The position numbers were made by a program, and so were the translations under genes. From positions 124,001 to 188,000 of the forward strand of contig REGQ01000004.1 in the NCBI GenBank assembly GCA_004134985.1: 64,000 bases of DNA. The letters run 5' to 3'. How positions within the stretch are numbered: position 1 is the first letter of the stretch; the number at the start of each line of letters is the position of its first letter. The notes under the pieces were generated by a model. That model was given only the letters and a program-made list of their open reading frames with translations, was not told the origin of the DNA and ran no database searches. This document shows positions 1-7,895 of the stretch, in pieces. The stretch comes from Paenibacillaceae bacterium. GTDB taxonomy: Bacteria; Bacillota; Bacilli; Paenibacillales; Paenibacillaceae.

Positions 1-276
1 GTTACAGAAAGCGGCGTATCCCTGGTAGACTTCTGGGCGCCATGGTGCGGACCTTGCAAAATGCAGCTCCCAATTGTAGAAGAACTGTCCGGCGAGCTTG
101 CTGGCCAAGCATCGATCGGTAAAGTAAACGTGGATGAGGAGCCTGAATTGGCTTCACAATTCGGCGTAATGAGCATTCCTACACTCATTTTGTTCAAAGA
201 CGGTCAACCCGTTGACAAAATGGTAGGCTTGCAAAGCAAAGACGCTTTGAAAACCAAAATCTCCAACCAACTGTAA
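1..276 (+). CDS. trxA: Thioredoxin, 3' part (5' end outside window)
   Basis: The reading frame is open from the first base of the window to TAA at 274-276, so the start codon and the first residues are missing. The translation contains the thioredoxin active site WCGPC (encoded at about 40-57), preceded by VDFWAPW, and later the cis-proline segment SIPTLILF and the helix ending. Thioredoxins are about 105 residues; about 91 are seen here, so only some 12-15 are lost. The protein is a cytoplasmic dithiol-disulfide reductant for ribonucleotide reductase, methionine sulfoxide reductases and other targets, recharged by thioredoxin reductase. A strong hairpin terminator follows, so this is the last gene of its transcript. 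Confident family assignment; which paralogue it is cannot be told from a partial sequence. Confidence 0.95.
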   Translation, partial: VTESGVSLVDFWAPWCGPCKMQLPIVEELSGELAGQASIGKVNVDEEPELASQFGVMSIPTLILFKDGQPVDKMVGLQSKDALKTKISNQL

Positions 277-326
277 TCTGCTTTCGGCAGATGAACACAA
301 GCAATAACTGCTGGTTAACGGCAGAC

Positions 327-370
327 AAGAACCCTGTTTCTTCCCAAAGGAGGAACGGGGTTCTTTTTTT
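327..370 (+). terminator. Rho-independent terminator after trxA
   Basis: The left arm AAGAACCCTGTTTC (327-340) pairs, with G-U pairs, with GGAACGGGGTTCTT (352-365) and is followed by a run of nine T. It closes the thioredoxin transcript before the next gene. Confidence 0.9.
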
Positions 371-449
371 TATATTCTGTTGCAACAAATTACCATTCGA
401 CTGCGTTTAGACTTATAGGAATATCATTCATTATGGGGAGGGTTCACAC

Positions 450-2906
450 TTGAAGCATAAGAAAAATAAGAAATCTTCGAAAAAACAGGTTCTTTTGACG
501 TTATCTACTGCCTTGGCATTGACAACAGCATTGCCAGCAGCGGCGCATGCCGATGAGCGAATATATAGCAGCGCTGCAGGCCAGCAATCACTGCCGCCCG
601 CTGAGTGGACACCAGCCAGCAAAGCAGAAGGGCCGCAGACGTCAGTCACTTCGGACCAAGGCGGGTCTGAAACACAGACTGAATCGCCGGACAAAGCAAA
701 GATAAGCAAAGAGAAAGCGGTTTCTCTGGCCAAGGAACTTGTCAGCATTCCCGATGACTACACATTGCAGAGCACATCTTTTAATACCGAAACGTTATCA
801 GCAGGCAAGCGTACGGTCTGGAACCTCTATTTTGCAAAAAAAGTGAAAAATAGAAACGTCGGCAGCATCAATGTATCAATCGATGCTACAAGCGGGGAGC
901 TGCGAGGCTATTCAACGTATTTGGATGATCCTACCCGCAAGCCGGTCTATCCTCCCAAGGTTGACCGTGCTGCAGCACAACAGATTGCAACGGAGTTTAT
1001 TGGCAAAGTCAGTCCGAAATACAAGGATGAGCTCGTTTATAATGCGGATTTCGGCATTGAGTTCCGTCCCCCGCTGAACGGTGACGTCCGTTATTCCTTG
1101 CGGTACGACCGGCTTGTCAATGATGTTGCCTTCAAGGACAACTTTATCGATATTGAAGTGGACGGCGAAGGCCATATTATGCAGTATTCGATTCGCTGGG
1201 ATGATACCGTCACCTTCGACAATGAAAAGCCAGGCATTACGCTGGAACAGGCAACAGCCAAAATCCGCGAACAGGCCGCCCTGGAACTCAGCTATCTTAC
1301 GAATTACAATATAAAATCACCTGCGGAGCCGCATTTGACCTATAGCATGCCGTCGTTTATGCTGAGTGCCAAGGATGGCAGCGTCTGGTCGCCTTATGAA
1401 CAATCGCGCAAGCCGAATACGACAAAACCGGTTAATGAATCGTCATTGGGAGCCAAGCCAACCGGCGGCAAGAAGCTGGATGCGGAGCAATCAGCAGCAG
1501 CAGTGAAAGCGGCCTTTACGCTCCCGGAAGGAGCCGAGCTTACTGACAGTGGCTTCAACGAATACGAGAACGAGTACACAGGGCGAACGGTTTCCGCCTG
1601 GAATTTGAACTGGTCAATCAAGAAGGACGGCAAGCAGGCGGGCTCTGCATGGGCATCGATTAACAGCCAAACTGGGCAAGTAACCAATTACTCCTATTAC
1701 ATGGATAACGATTACGCGCGCCAAAGCGGTCAGAAAATAACCACAATAACATATGAAGCGGCAGAGAAGAAAGCTTTGGAAGTCATCAAGAAGCAGCTTC
1801 CGGGCTACGTGCACGAGCTTTACTTGCAAGATGACAGCGAACGCTATGCTACTTACAGCAAAGAAGATGTGGACAGCATCCGGGACTACTCATTTTCATT
1901 CCAGCGCCGGGTTAATGGCGCCCTCGTTGATAGTGATGGGGTTTATATATCCGTTAATGCGATCACCGGGGAGGTCAGAAACTACAATGTACAACTCTCT
2001 GATTTTGCTTTCCCGGCCAGCCTGCCGAGCGTCATCAGCAAGGAGAAGGCAATTGACGCTTTCATGGACTATTACAAGGTTGAGTTGACCTATGTGTCCC
2101 CAGCATTGTGGAACGGGCATCCAATCCCGTTCGAGAAATACAATTTGATGGTTGCGGCCGGAGAAATTGCACCGGGTGCAGGAGGAGAAGGCGGCACGCA
2201 GGAGAAAGCGAAACTGGTTTACAGACTGGTGGAGCGTCCGTTGGACGAGCGGGTTTTCCTTGACGCACAGACAGGCGAATGGCGTGACCTGAATACAGGG
2301 GACAAGACAGAACTGGTCAAACCGCAGGCAAGCGACATTGTCGGTCACTGGGCAGAGCGCGAGCTTGGGATGATGGTTGCCTACAAGGCGCTTGATCTTA
2401 CGGACGGCAAAGTCAATCCGAATGCCATTGTAACCCGCGGCGAAGTGATCAAGATGCTCGTCTTGTCGATGAACAGCGGGCGCAGGCCTTATTATGAGGC
2501 AATGAACAGTTCAGCGGACGCCTCATTCAAAGATGTGGGAAGCAGCAATGCTTATTTCCTTTACGTAGAGAGCGCCGTTGAGCAAAATCTGATTGATAAG
2601 GGAGACGGTTCCTTTAATCCGGAGGGCAAGGTGACGCGTGAGGAAATGGCAGAACTGATCGTACGCGCACTCGGTTACAATACGCTCGCCAAGCGTGAAG
2701 GCTTGTTCGATGTCAAGTTTAAGGATGCAGCGGACATTGAGAACAAAGGTCAGGCGGCAATCGTAGCCGGACTGAAGATTATGTCACAGAACGCGGCAGG
2801 CAACTTCCAGCCTAAGCGCGAGGTGACGCGTGCAGAAGCATCGGCAGCATTTTTCCGCTTTCTCCAGGCGCGCGCCGATCTTCAGGAAGCGCCGCTTCGC
2901 AACTAG
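450..2906 (+). CDS. Secreted SLH-domain protein with YcdB/YcdC-type repeats
   Basis: The start is TTG at 450, about 7 bases after GGGGAGGG. The first residues are very basic and are followed by a hydrophobic core and AHA-DE, a classical signal peptide cut near residue 34. The body (residues about 85-600) holds at least two copies of a PepSY/YcdB-like unit, recognisable by 'SxEKAVxxAKxL', a 'W.L.F' strand and 'xxTGxVxxY' turns. Three S-layer homology domains follow at about 628-690, 691-745 and 756-806. SLH domains bind pyruvylated secondary cell-wall polymer, so the protein should sit on the outer face of the wall; csaB at the far end of the window encodes the pyruvyl transferase for such a polymer. 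The role of the YcdB repeats is not established. It is monocistronic between two terminators. Confidence 0.85.
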   Translation: MKHKKNKKSSKKQVLLTLSTALALTTALPAAAHADERIYSSAAGQQSLPPAEWTPASKAEGPQTSVTSDQGGSETQTESPDKAKISKEKAVSLAKELVSIPDDYTLQSTSFNTETLSAGKRTVWNLYFAKKVKNRNVGSINVSIDATSGELRGYSTYLDDPTRKPVYPPKVDRAAAQQIATEFIGKVSPKYKDELVYNADFGIEFRPPLNGDVRYSLRYDRLVNDVAFKDNFIDIEVDGEGHIMQYSIRWDDTVTFDNEKPGITLEQATAKIREQAALELSYLTNYNIKSPAEPHLTYSMPSFMLSAKDGSVWSPYEQSRKPNTTKPVNESSLGAKPTGGKKLDAEQSAAAVKAAFTLPEGAELTDSGFNEYENEYTGRTVSAWNLNWSIKKDGKQAGSAWASINSQTGQVTNYSYYMDNDYARQSGQKITTITYEAAEKKALEVIKKQLPGYVHELYLQDDSERYATYSKEDVDSIRDYSFSFQRRVNGALVDSDGVYISVNAITGEVRNYNVQLSDFAFPASLPSVISKEKAIDAFMDYYKVELTYVSPALWNGHPIPFEKYNLMVAAGEIAPGAGGEGGTQEKAKLVYRLVERPLDERVFLDAQTGEWRDLNTGDKTELVKPQASDIVGHWAERELGMMVAYKALDLTDGKVNPNAIVTRGEVIKMLVLSMNSGRRPYYEAMNSSADASFKDVGSSNAYFLYVESAVEQNLIDKGDGSFNPEGKVTREEMAELIVRALGYNTLAKREGLFDVKFKDAADIENKGQAAIVAGLKIMSQNAAGNFQPKREVTRAEASAAFFRFLQARADLQEAPLRN

Positions 2907-2972
2907 GACAGCTGTTTGCAGGCAAGGAACAACTGCTTTGGTCAACAAAGGAGTTGCGAGGGGAATATTGGG

Positions 2973-3004
2973 AAAGCCCTGGCGAGCATTCGCCGGGGCT
3001 TTTC
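2973..3004 (+). terminator. Hairpin terminator after the SLH protein gene
   Basis: AAAGCCCTGGCGA (2973-2985) pairs with TCGCCGGGGCTTT (about 2990-3003). The T-run after the stem is short (TTTC), so termination may be incomplete. Confidence 0.7.
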
Positions 3005-3075
3005 ATGCGGAGGGACATCGGGTATAATTGCGAAAGATTAGAATAGAGGAATTACTTTAGAGGAGTTGTTAATGC

Positions 3076-4176
3076 ATGGCGCTTTCTTGTGGAATCGTCG
3101 GTCTGCCGAACGTAGGCAAATCGACGCTGTTTAATGCAATTACCCAAGCTGGCGCGGAATCGGCGAACTATCCGTTCTGTACGATCGATCCGAATGTTGG
3201 TGTTGTTGAAGTTCCCGATGAGCGTTTGGATAAGCTTACTGAACTTGTAACGCCAAACAAGACGGTGCCGACCGCGTTTGAATTTATTGACATTGCCGGT
3301 ATTGTGAAAGGGGCCAGCAAAGGCGAGGGCCTCGGCAACAAGTTTCTGGCTCATATTCGTGAAGTGGATGCAATCGTTCATGTTGTCCGCTGTTTTAAAG
3401 ATGACAATATTACCCACGTTTCGGGAAAAGTCGACCCGCTGAGCGATATTCAGACAATCAACCTGGAGCTTGTGCTGGCGGATTTGGATTCCGTAGAGAA
3501 GCGTATCGATCGTTCTCGCAAGAACATGAAGGGCGGCGACAAGAAATACGCCCAGGAAGTGGAATTGCTAGAGCGGATCAAAGAAGCGCTGTATGAGGAC
3601 AAACCGGTTCGCGCGCTCGATTTGAGCGATGAAGAACTGCTGCTCATCCGCGATCTGCATCTGTTGACGATCAAACCTGTGCTTTACGCGGCGAATGTAA
3701 GCGAAGAGGAAGTGACCGATACGGACAACAATCCGTACGTTCAAATTGTCCGCGAGTTTGCTGCGAGTGAAAATGCCGAGGTTGTGCCGATCAGCGCCAA
3801 AGTAGAGGCTGAAATTGCCGAGCTTGAGGGCGAAGACAAGGCGATGTTCCTTGAGGAGTTGGGCTTGGAAGAGTCCGGTTTGAACCGTCTGATCAAGGCA
3901 GCCTACAAATTGCTCGGATTGTATACGTATTTCACTGCAGGCGTGCAGGAAGTGCGCGCTTGGACCATTCGCAAAGGGACAAAAGCGCCTGGCGCGGCAG
4001 GTGTCATTCACACTGATTTCGAGCGTGGATTTATTAGGGCAGAGGTCGTTTCCTATGAAGATCTCGTTGCTGCCGGCTCGATGAATGCAGCGAAGGAAAA
4101 AGGACAGCTGCGTCTTGAAGGCAAGGAATATGTGGTTAAAGACGGCGATGTTATGCATTTCCGCTTCAATGTTTAG
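3076..4176 (+). CDS. ychF: Redox-regulated ATPase/GTPase YchF (Obg family)
   Basis: 366 residues, the usual length for YchF. The P-loop GLPNVGKST is at residues 8-16, the switch/DxxG region is [20 protein letters not shown], and the C-terminal TGS-like domain includes '[21 protein letters not shown]'-type sequence typical of the family. YchF is a ribosome-associated, ATP-preferring Obg-family P-loop protein linked to stress responses. The start chosen is ATG 3076 ([11 protein letters not shown]), the conserved beginning; another ATG four bases upstream is out of frame. A weak AGAGGAG lies at 3058-3065. The gene stands alone here, whereas in B. subtilis its homologue yyaF lies elsewhere, so the junction with the prfA cluster is not the Bacillus arrangement. 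Confidence 0.95.
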   Translation: MALSCGIVGLPNVGKSTLFNAITQAGAESANYPFCTIDPNVGVVEVPDERLDKLTELVTPNKTVPTAFEFIDIAGIVKGASKGEGLGNKFLAHIREVDAIVHVVRCFKDDNITHVSGKVDPLSDIQTINLELVLADLDSVEKRIDRSRKNMKGGDKKYAQEVELLERIKEALYEDKPVRALDLSDEELLLIRDLHLLTIKPVLYAANVSEEEVTDTDNNPYVQIVREFAASENAEVVPISAKVEAEIAELEGEDKAMFLEELGLEESGLNRLIKAAYKLLGLYTYFTAGVQEVRAWTIRKGTKAPGAAGVIHTDFERGFIRAEVVSYEDLVAAGSMNAAKEKGQLRLEGKEYVVKDGDVMHFRFNV

Positions 4177-4668
4177 ACTATAGCCTAACGGCGTACAAGC
4201 GGCTTCGTTTCCTGCGGGAGGGCGAGGTCGTTTCGGCGTGCGCTTGCAGCCAACTCAACTTTTAGTTCACACCCTAACTCCATTTCTTTCTGCACCGTGC
4301 GGTAGGGTGATACGTTGGCAGTTGAGCCGCAGCCTTGCACACTATCACTCGTTTTCCTTGTACACCCTAACTCAGGTTGTGAGGAATGGCCAGCAGATTG
4401 GGTGCGGCGGTTGCTGTGCTTTGAAGTTGCGGGTTTGCGGCCCGCCAGCCGTGTTGGCGGAGATAGGGTATACAGCTGCAGCAGCAGCACTATACAGTGC
4501 GAAGCTAGAATTTGCAAAGCTAAATGAAAGGCAATAAAATGCAACACTTTTGCAGCTAGCAGGATGCATTTTGCAAAAAATAAATGGAACGTCTGTCCTT
4601 ATGATCTGCATACGCTATTGAGGCGCTTGATGCCATTATGCGGGACGTATTCGAAAGTCGACCGAATG
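4177..4668. other. Gene-free stretch between ychF and prfA
   Basis: No open frame here has a convincing ribosome site or family resemblance. Visible items are a 12-base direct repeat ACACCCTAACTC (near 4271 and 4360), an inverted pair AAAATGCA/TGCATTTT near 4536 and 4565, and a C+A/G-rich patch around 4430-4460. I see no terminator with a T-run after ychF. Most of the stretch remains unexplained. Confidence 0.5.
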
Positions 4669-4677
4669 TGATATAAT
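4669..4677 (+). promoter_or_regulatory. Extended -10 promoter for prfA
   Basis: TG-A-TATAAT at 4669-4677 is a perfect extended -10 element. No good TTGACA lies 16-18 bases upstream (ATTCGA at 4649). It would start transcription near 4684, about 85 bases before the prfA start. Confidence 0.6.
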
Positions 4678-4767
4678 AATAAGACTGATAACTCGAAAAC
4701 AGTGAGCCGCGAATTTTTCTGGAGCAGCGCAAAGCGGCCGCTAATGACTATAGGAGTGTGTGAGAAC

Positions 4768-5844
4768 ATGATGCTGGACCGATTGCAGGCGCTGGCCGAC
4801 CGCTATGAGAAACTTAGCGAGTTGCTTTGTGACCCGGATGTGGCGAATGATTCGCGGAAACTTCGCGATTATTCCAAGGAGCAGTCTGATTTGCAGGAGC
4901 CGTATAACGCGTTTATGGAATATAAAGAAACCAGTGCCCAGTATGAAGAAGCCAAGCTGATGCAAAATGAGAAGCTTGATGACGAGATGCGGGAAATGGT
5001 CAAGATGGAGCTTGAGGAACTTGGCGAGCGGAAGACGCAGCTTGAGGAGCAAATCCGCTTGTTGCTGCTGCCTAAAGATCCGAACGATGATAAAAATGTG
5101 ATCGTTGAGGTGCGCGGCGCGGCAGGCGGCGACGAGGCCGCACTGTTCGCTTCCGACTTGTATCGCATGTACACCAAATTTGCTGATTCCCAAGGCTGGC
5201 GCACTGAAGTTCTCGATGTCAGCGAGAACGACCTGGGCGGCTATAAGGAAATTATTTTTATGGTCGTTGGCAAGGGCGCATACAGCAAGTTGAAGTTCGA
5301 GAGCGGGGCGCATCGCGTACAGCGTATTCCGGTTACAGAATCCGGGGGGCGTATCCATACATCGACCTCAACGGTAGCGGTAATGCCTGAAGTGGAGGAA
5401 GTGGAAGTGGAAATCCTCGACAAGGACATCCGAATCGATACGTTCTGTTCCAGCGGAGCGGGCGGACAGTCCGTAAATACGACAAAATCTGCTGTGCGTG
5501 TTCTCCATGTGCCTACAGGCATTATGGCAACTTGTCAGGATGGCAAATCGCAAAATGAGAATAAAGCGAAGGCGCTGCAGGTGCTTCGTGCCCGGATTGC
5601 CGATATTCAACGGCAGGAAGAGGAAGCGAAATATGCCGGCGAGCGCAAAAGCAAAGTCGGTACTGGCGACCGCAGTGAACGTATTCGCACCTATAACTTT
5701 CCGCAGAGCCGCGTCACCGATCACCGGATCGGCCTGACGATGCATAAGCTTGATCAGATTATGAACGGCGATATGGGGGAGATTGTGTCTTCGCTCACGA
5801 TTGCCGAGCAGGCTGAGCTGCTTGAGAAGGAGAACATGGCCTAA
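4768..5844 (+). CDS. prfA: Peptide chain release factor 1
   Basis: 358 residues from ATG 4768 ([16 protein letters not shown]). A GTG at 4702 would add 22 residues, but the conserved N-terminus begins at 4768/4771, with AGGAG at 4752-4756. Domain 3 carries the peptidyl-hydrolysis motif GAGGQSVN and the RF1-type codon-recognition tripeptide PVT (in [10 protein letters not shown]), so it reads UAA and UAG. It acts in the ribosomal A site to release the finished protein. Its stop codon is immediately followed by the ATG of prmC, whose product methylates the glutamine of the GGQ motif: a translationally coupled, functionally linked pair as in most bacteria. Confidence 0.97.
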   Translation: MMLDRLQALADRYEKLSELLCDPDVANDSRKLRDYSKEQSDLQEPYNAFMEYKETSAQYEEAKLMQNEKLDDEMREMVKMELEELGERKTQLEEQIRLLLLPKDPNDDKNVIVEVRGAAGGDEAALFASDLYRMYTKFADSQGWRTEVLDVSENDLGGYKEIIFMVVGKGAYSKLKFESGAHRVQRIPVTESGGRIHTSTSTVAVMPEVEEVEVEILDKDIRIDTFCSSGAGGQSVNTTKSAVRVLHVPTGIMATCQDGKSQNENKAKALQVLRARIADIQRQEEEAKYAGERKSKVGTGDRSERIRTYNFPQSRVTDHRIGLTMHKLDQIMNGDMGEIVSSLTIAEQAELLEKENMA

Positions 5845-6987
5845 ATGAATCGGGAACAATTCGAACGAACTTTCGGATTAGTGTACTCCCCCAAATTGAC
5901 CATACGAGAAGCCTGCTTGCAGGCTTCTTCTGCATTGGAGTCAGCGGGCGTGCCGGAGCCGCGAAGCCATGCGGAGCTGCTGCTTATGCATCTGCTTGGA
6001 ATGGAGCGTTCAGCGCTGCTTCGTGATTATTATGATCCGATGCCGGAAGCCCGATGGGCGGCATGGCTGGAACTGCTTTCCCGCAAGGCATCGGGAGAGC
6101 CGCTTCAGTACATTACGGGGGAGCAGGGCTTCTACGGGCTTGACTTCCATGTGCAGCCAGGTGTGCTCATTCCGCGACCGGAGACAGAGCTGCTGGTGGA
6201 AGCTGTGCTGGAAGCGGCTGAGCGTCTATGGCCTGTGCAGCAAAGAACGGAAGATGCGTGCGCGGATGCTGGGACAGCGAAGCAAGCAACGGGAGATGTA
6301 CGCGCGGACGATGTGCCAGGGCAGCAAGCAACGGGAGATGCGTGCGCGGATGATGCGACAGCGAAGCAATCGACAACGGCGGATGAGGCTTGCCCTCCGC
6401 AGCCGCCTGCGCAAGCTGCACACCCGCTGACGGTGCTCGACATCGGCACCGGCAGCGGCGCAATTGCCGTGACGCTCGCTGTGCAGCGTCCGGCATGGCG
6501 CATCTGCGCGTCCGACCTGTCGGAGGACGCGCTCGCAGTCGCCCGCGTGAACGCCGACCGCCACCTGGTGGCGGATCGGGTAGCGTTCACGCAGGGCGAC
6601 CTGCTCGGGCCGTTCGCGCAGGCGCGGCCCGGCGATGTCGGCAGCGGCCCAGGGGCGATGAGCGGGGTCCGCGCCGACATCCTGGTGTCGAACCCGCCGT
6701 ATATTCCGGCGGGTGATCTGGCGCATTTGGAGCGCGAGGTGCGCGACTACGAGCCGCGCCTTGCGCTGGATGGCGGCGAGGACGGGCTGGAGCCGTATCG
6801 CCGGATACTGGCCCAGATCCCGGCGCTTGCCGCGCCGCCGCGCATTGTGGCCTTTGAAGTGGGCATCCATCAGGCCCGCGAGGTCGCAGACATGCTGCGG
6901 CGCTATGGCTTTTGGCAAGAAGTAGAGATTGTTCGGGACTACGCCGGCATTGAGCGCCATGTAATTGCCATCGCTGTTGAGCATTGA
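5845..6987 (+). CDS. prmC: Release factor glutamine methyltransferase with an enlarged linker
   Basis: 380 residues against a usual 280-290. The N-terminal helical domain (about 20-115) ends in the conserved 'GEQGFYGLDFHV...IPRPETELLVE'. The Rossmann domain begins with VLDIGTGSG (SAM binding) at about 200 and carries NPPY at 283-286, the substrate-glutamine site. Between them lies a low-complexity insert of about 60 residues, including three 14-residue repeats (residues 137-178). A second Gly/Ala/Pro-rich expansion is at about 254-275. From 6400 to 6900 the DNA is clearly GC-richer than its neighbours. All catalytic motifs are intact, so the enzyme should still methylate RF1/RF2. ATG 5845 directly abuts the prfA stop. 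Confidence 0.93.
   Translation: MNREQFERTFGLVYSPKLTIREACLQASSALESAGVPEPRSHAELLLMHLLGMERSALLRDYYDPMPEARWAAWLELLSRKASGEPLQYITGEQGFYGLDFHVQPGVLIPRPETELLVEAVLEAAERLWPVQQRTEDACADAGTAKQATGDVRADDVPGQQATGDACADDATAKQSTTADEACPPQPPAQAAHPLTVLDIGTGSGAIAVTLAVQRPAWRICASDLSEDALAVARVNADRHLVADRVAFTQGDLLGPFAQARPGDVGSGPGAMSGVRADILVSNPPYIPAGDLAHLEREVRDYEPRLALDGGEDGLEPYRRILAQIPALAAPPRIVAFEVGIHQAREVADMLRRYGFWQEVEIVRDYAGIERHVIAIAVEH
6253..6378 (+). repeat. 42-bp tandem repeat, 3 copies, inside prmC
   Basis: Units start at 6253, 6295 and 6337, exactly 42 bp apart, and encode DACADAGTAKQATG, DVRADDVPGQQATG and DACADDATAKQSTT. The period is a multiple of three, so copy-number changes would keep the reading frame. Confidence 0.9.
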
Positions 6988-7070
6988 TCCAGGTACACAG
7001 GAAAGTGGTCAAGCACTGATTTTGGTTTTGAGCCAAAATCACTGTACGAAAAGATTTGCTAGATTCATAG

Positions 7071-7100
7071 GTTTACGAAACGAGAGTGGCGGACATACTT
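7071..7100 (+). promoter_or_regulatory. Candidate sigma-F promoter of spoIIR
   Basis: GTTTA (7071-7075), 15 bases, then GGACATACTT (7091-7100). Compared with the forespore sigma-F pattern GywTA-N15-GgnrAnAnTw, one defined position differs. spoIIR is a sigma-F gene in B. subtilis. Just upstream a 9-bp perfect hairpin (TGATTTTGG/CCAAAATCA, 7017-7041) without a T-run separates it from prmC. Confidence 0.6.
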
Positions 7101-7167
7101 GGAACATAGACGTTCCGGAACGCAAGCTGATGCACCGACGGGTGCAACGAGAGGGGCTTGTGTCACA

Positions 7168-7848
7168 ATGGTCATCCGCAATCATTCCCGTTTTTCATTC
7201 CGTAAATCGTATGCTTATCTCTTTTTCGTACTGGTAGTGCTGTTAATGAGTTGGGAAGGGCATCGGATTGATGCTGCAGTTATAGAAGGTGGAATTCCGC
7301 AAGAATCGATTCGACTTAGAATTCTGGCCAATTCGGATTCACCGCAAGACCAAGCTGTGAAAAGACATGTCCGCGATGCCATTGTGGCTGAACTGGCCGC
7401 CTGGGTTGACGGTCCCCAGACGATTGAAGAGGCGCGTGCCAACATGCAAGCCCGTCTGCCGGAGCTTGAGGCGCTGGTTGCCAAGGAGCTGCAGGATCGC
7501 GGATTTCAATATACATCGAAGGTTGAGTTGGGTGTTGTCGACTTTCCGACGAAAATGTACGGCAGCAGAGTGTATCCAGCTGGAGATTATGAAGCTTTGC
7601 GTGTATCGCTGGGCAATGCGGAAGGCCAGAACTGGTGGTGCGTGCTGTTCCCACCGCTCTGCTTCGTAGATGCGATGAGCGGCGAGGCAACTGCAGCTCC
7701 GCAGGCTGATAGCGAGGCCGTCGTTGCAGTGTCGGCAGATGCCGCAGCGGATGCTGGAACTGAGGATGCGCAAGCACCGCAAATGAAATTTTTCCTTTGG
7801 GAGCTGCTTGAGTCATTCATCGACTTTGTTCGCAATCTGTTCAGCTAG
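7168..7848 (+). CDS. spoIIR: Stage II sporulation protein R
   Basis: 226 residues from ATG 7168 (MVIRNHSRF), with GAGAGGGG at 7150-7157; the frame is open further upstream but without a better start. One membrane-spanning or signal segment (about 15-32, 'YAYLFFVLVVLLMSW') precedes the family signature 'ESIRLRILANSDSPQDQ' and 'VKRHVRD'. SpoIIR is made in the forespore under sigma-F, exported to the intermembrane space, and triggers the SpoIIGA protease that matures pro-sigma-E in the mother cell. The C-terminal region contains a Glu/Ala-rich spacer (about 170-205) before a conserved-looking 'FFLWELLESFIDFVRNLF' tail. Position between prmC and ywlC matches B. subtilis. Confidence 0.92.
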   Translation: MVIRNHSRFSFRKSYAYLFFVLVVLLMSWEGHRIDAAVIEGGIPQESIRLRILANSDSPQDQAVKRHVRDAIVAELAAWVDGPQTIEEARANMQARLPELEALVAKELQDRGFQYTSKVELGVVDFPTKMYGSRVYPAGDYEALRVSLGNAEGQNWWCVLFPPLCFVDAMSGEATAAPQADSEAVVAVSADAAADAGTEDAQAPQMKFFLWELLESFIDFVRNLFS

Positions 7849-7895
7849 GAAATGCAGACGGATATACCGTGTAACGTAAGGAGCAAGAGAACCCT

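Noticed and set aside
4185-4547. Several overlapping short frames between ychF and prfA
   Set aside because: Frames on both strands overlap each other, lack ribosome sites and show no family resemblance.
7017-7041. Terminator after prmC (perfect 9-bp hairpin TGATTTTGG/CCAAAATCA)
   Set aside because: The stem is AT-rich and is not followed by a T-run; kept only as a note under the spoIIR promoter.
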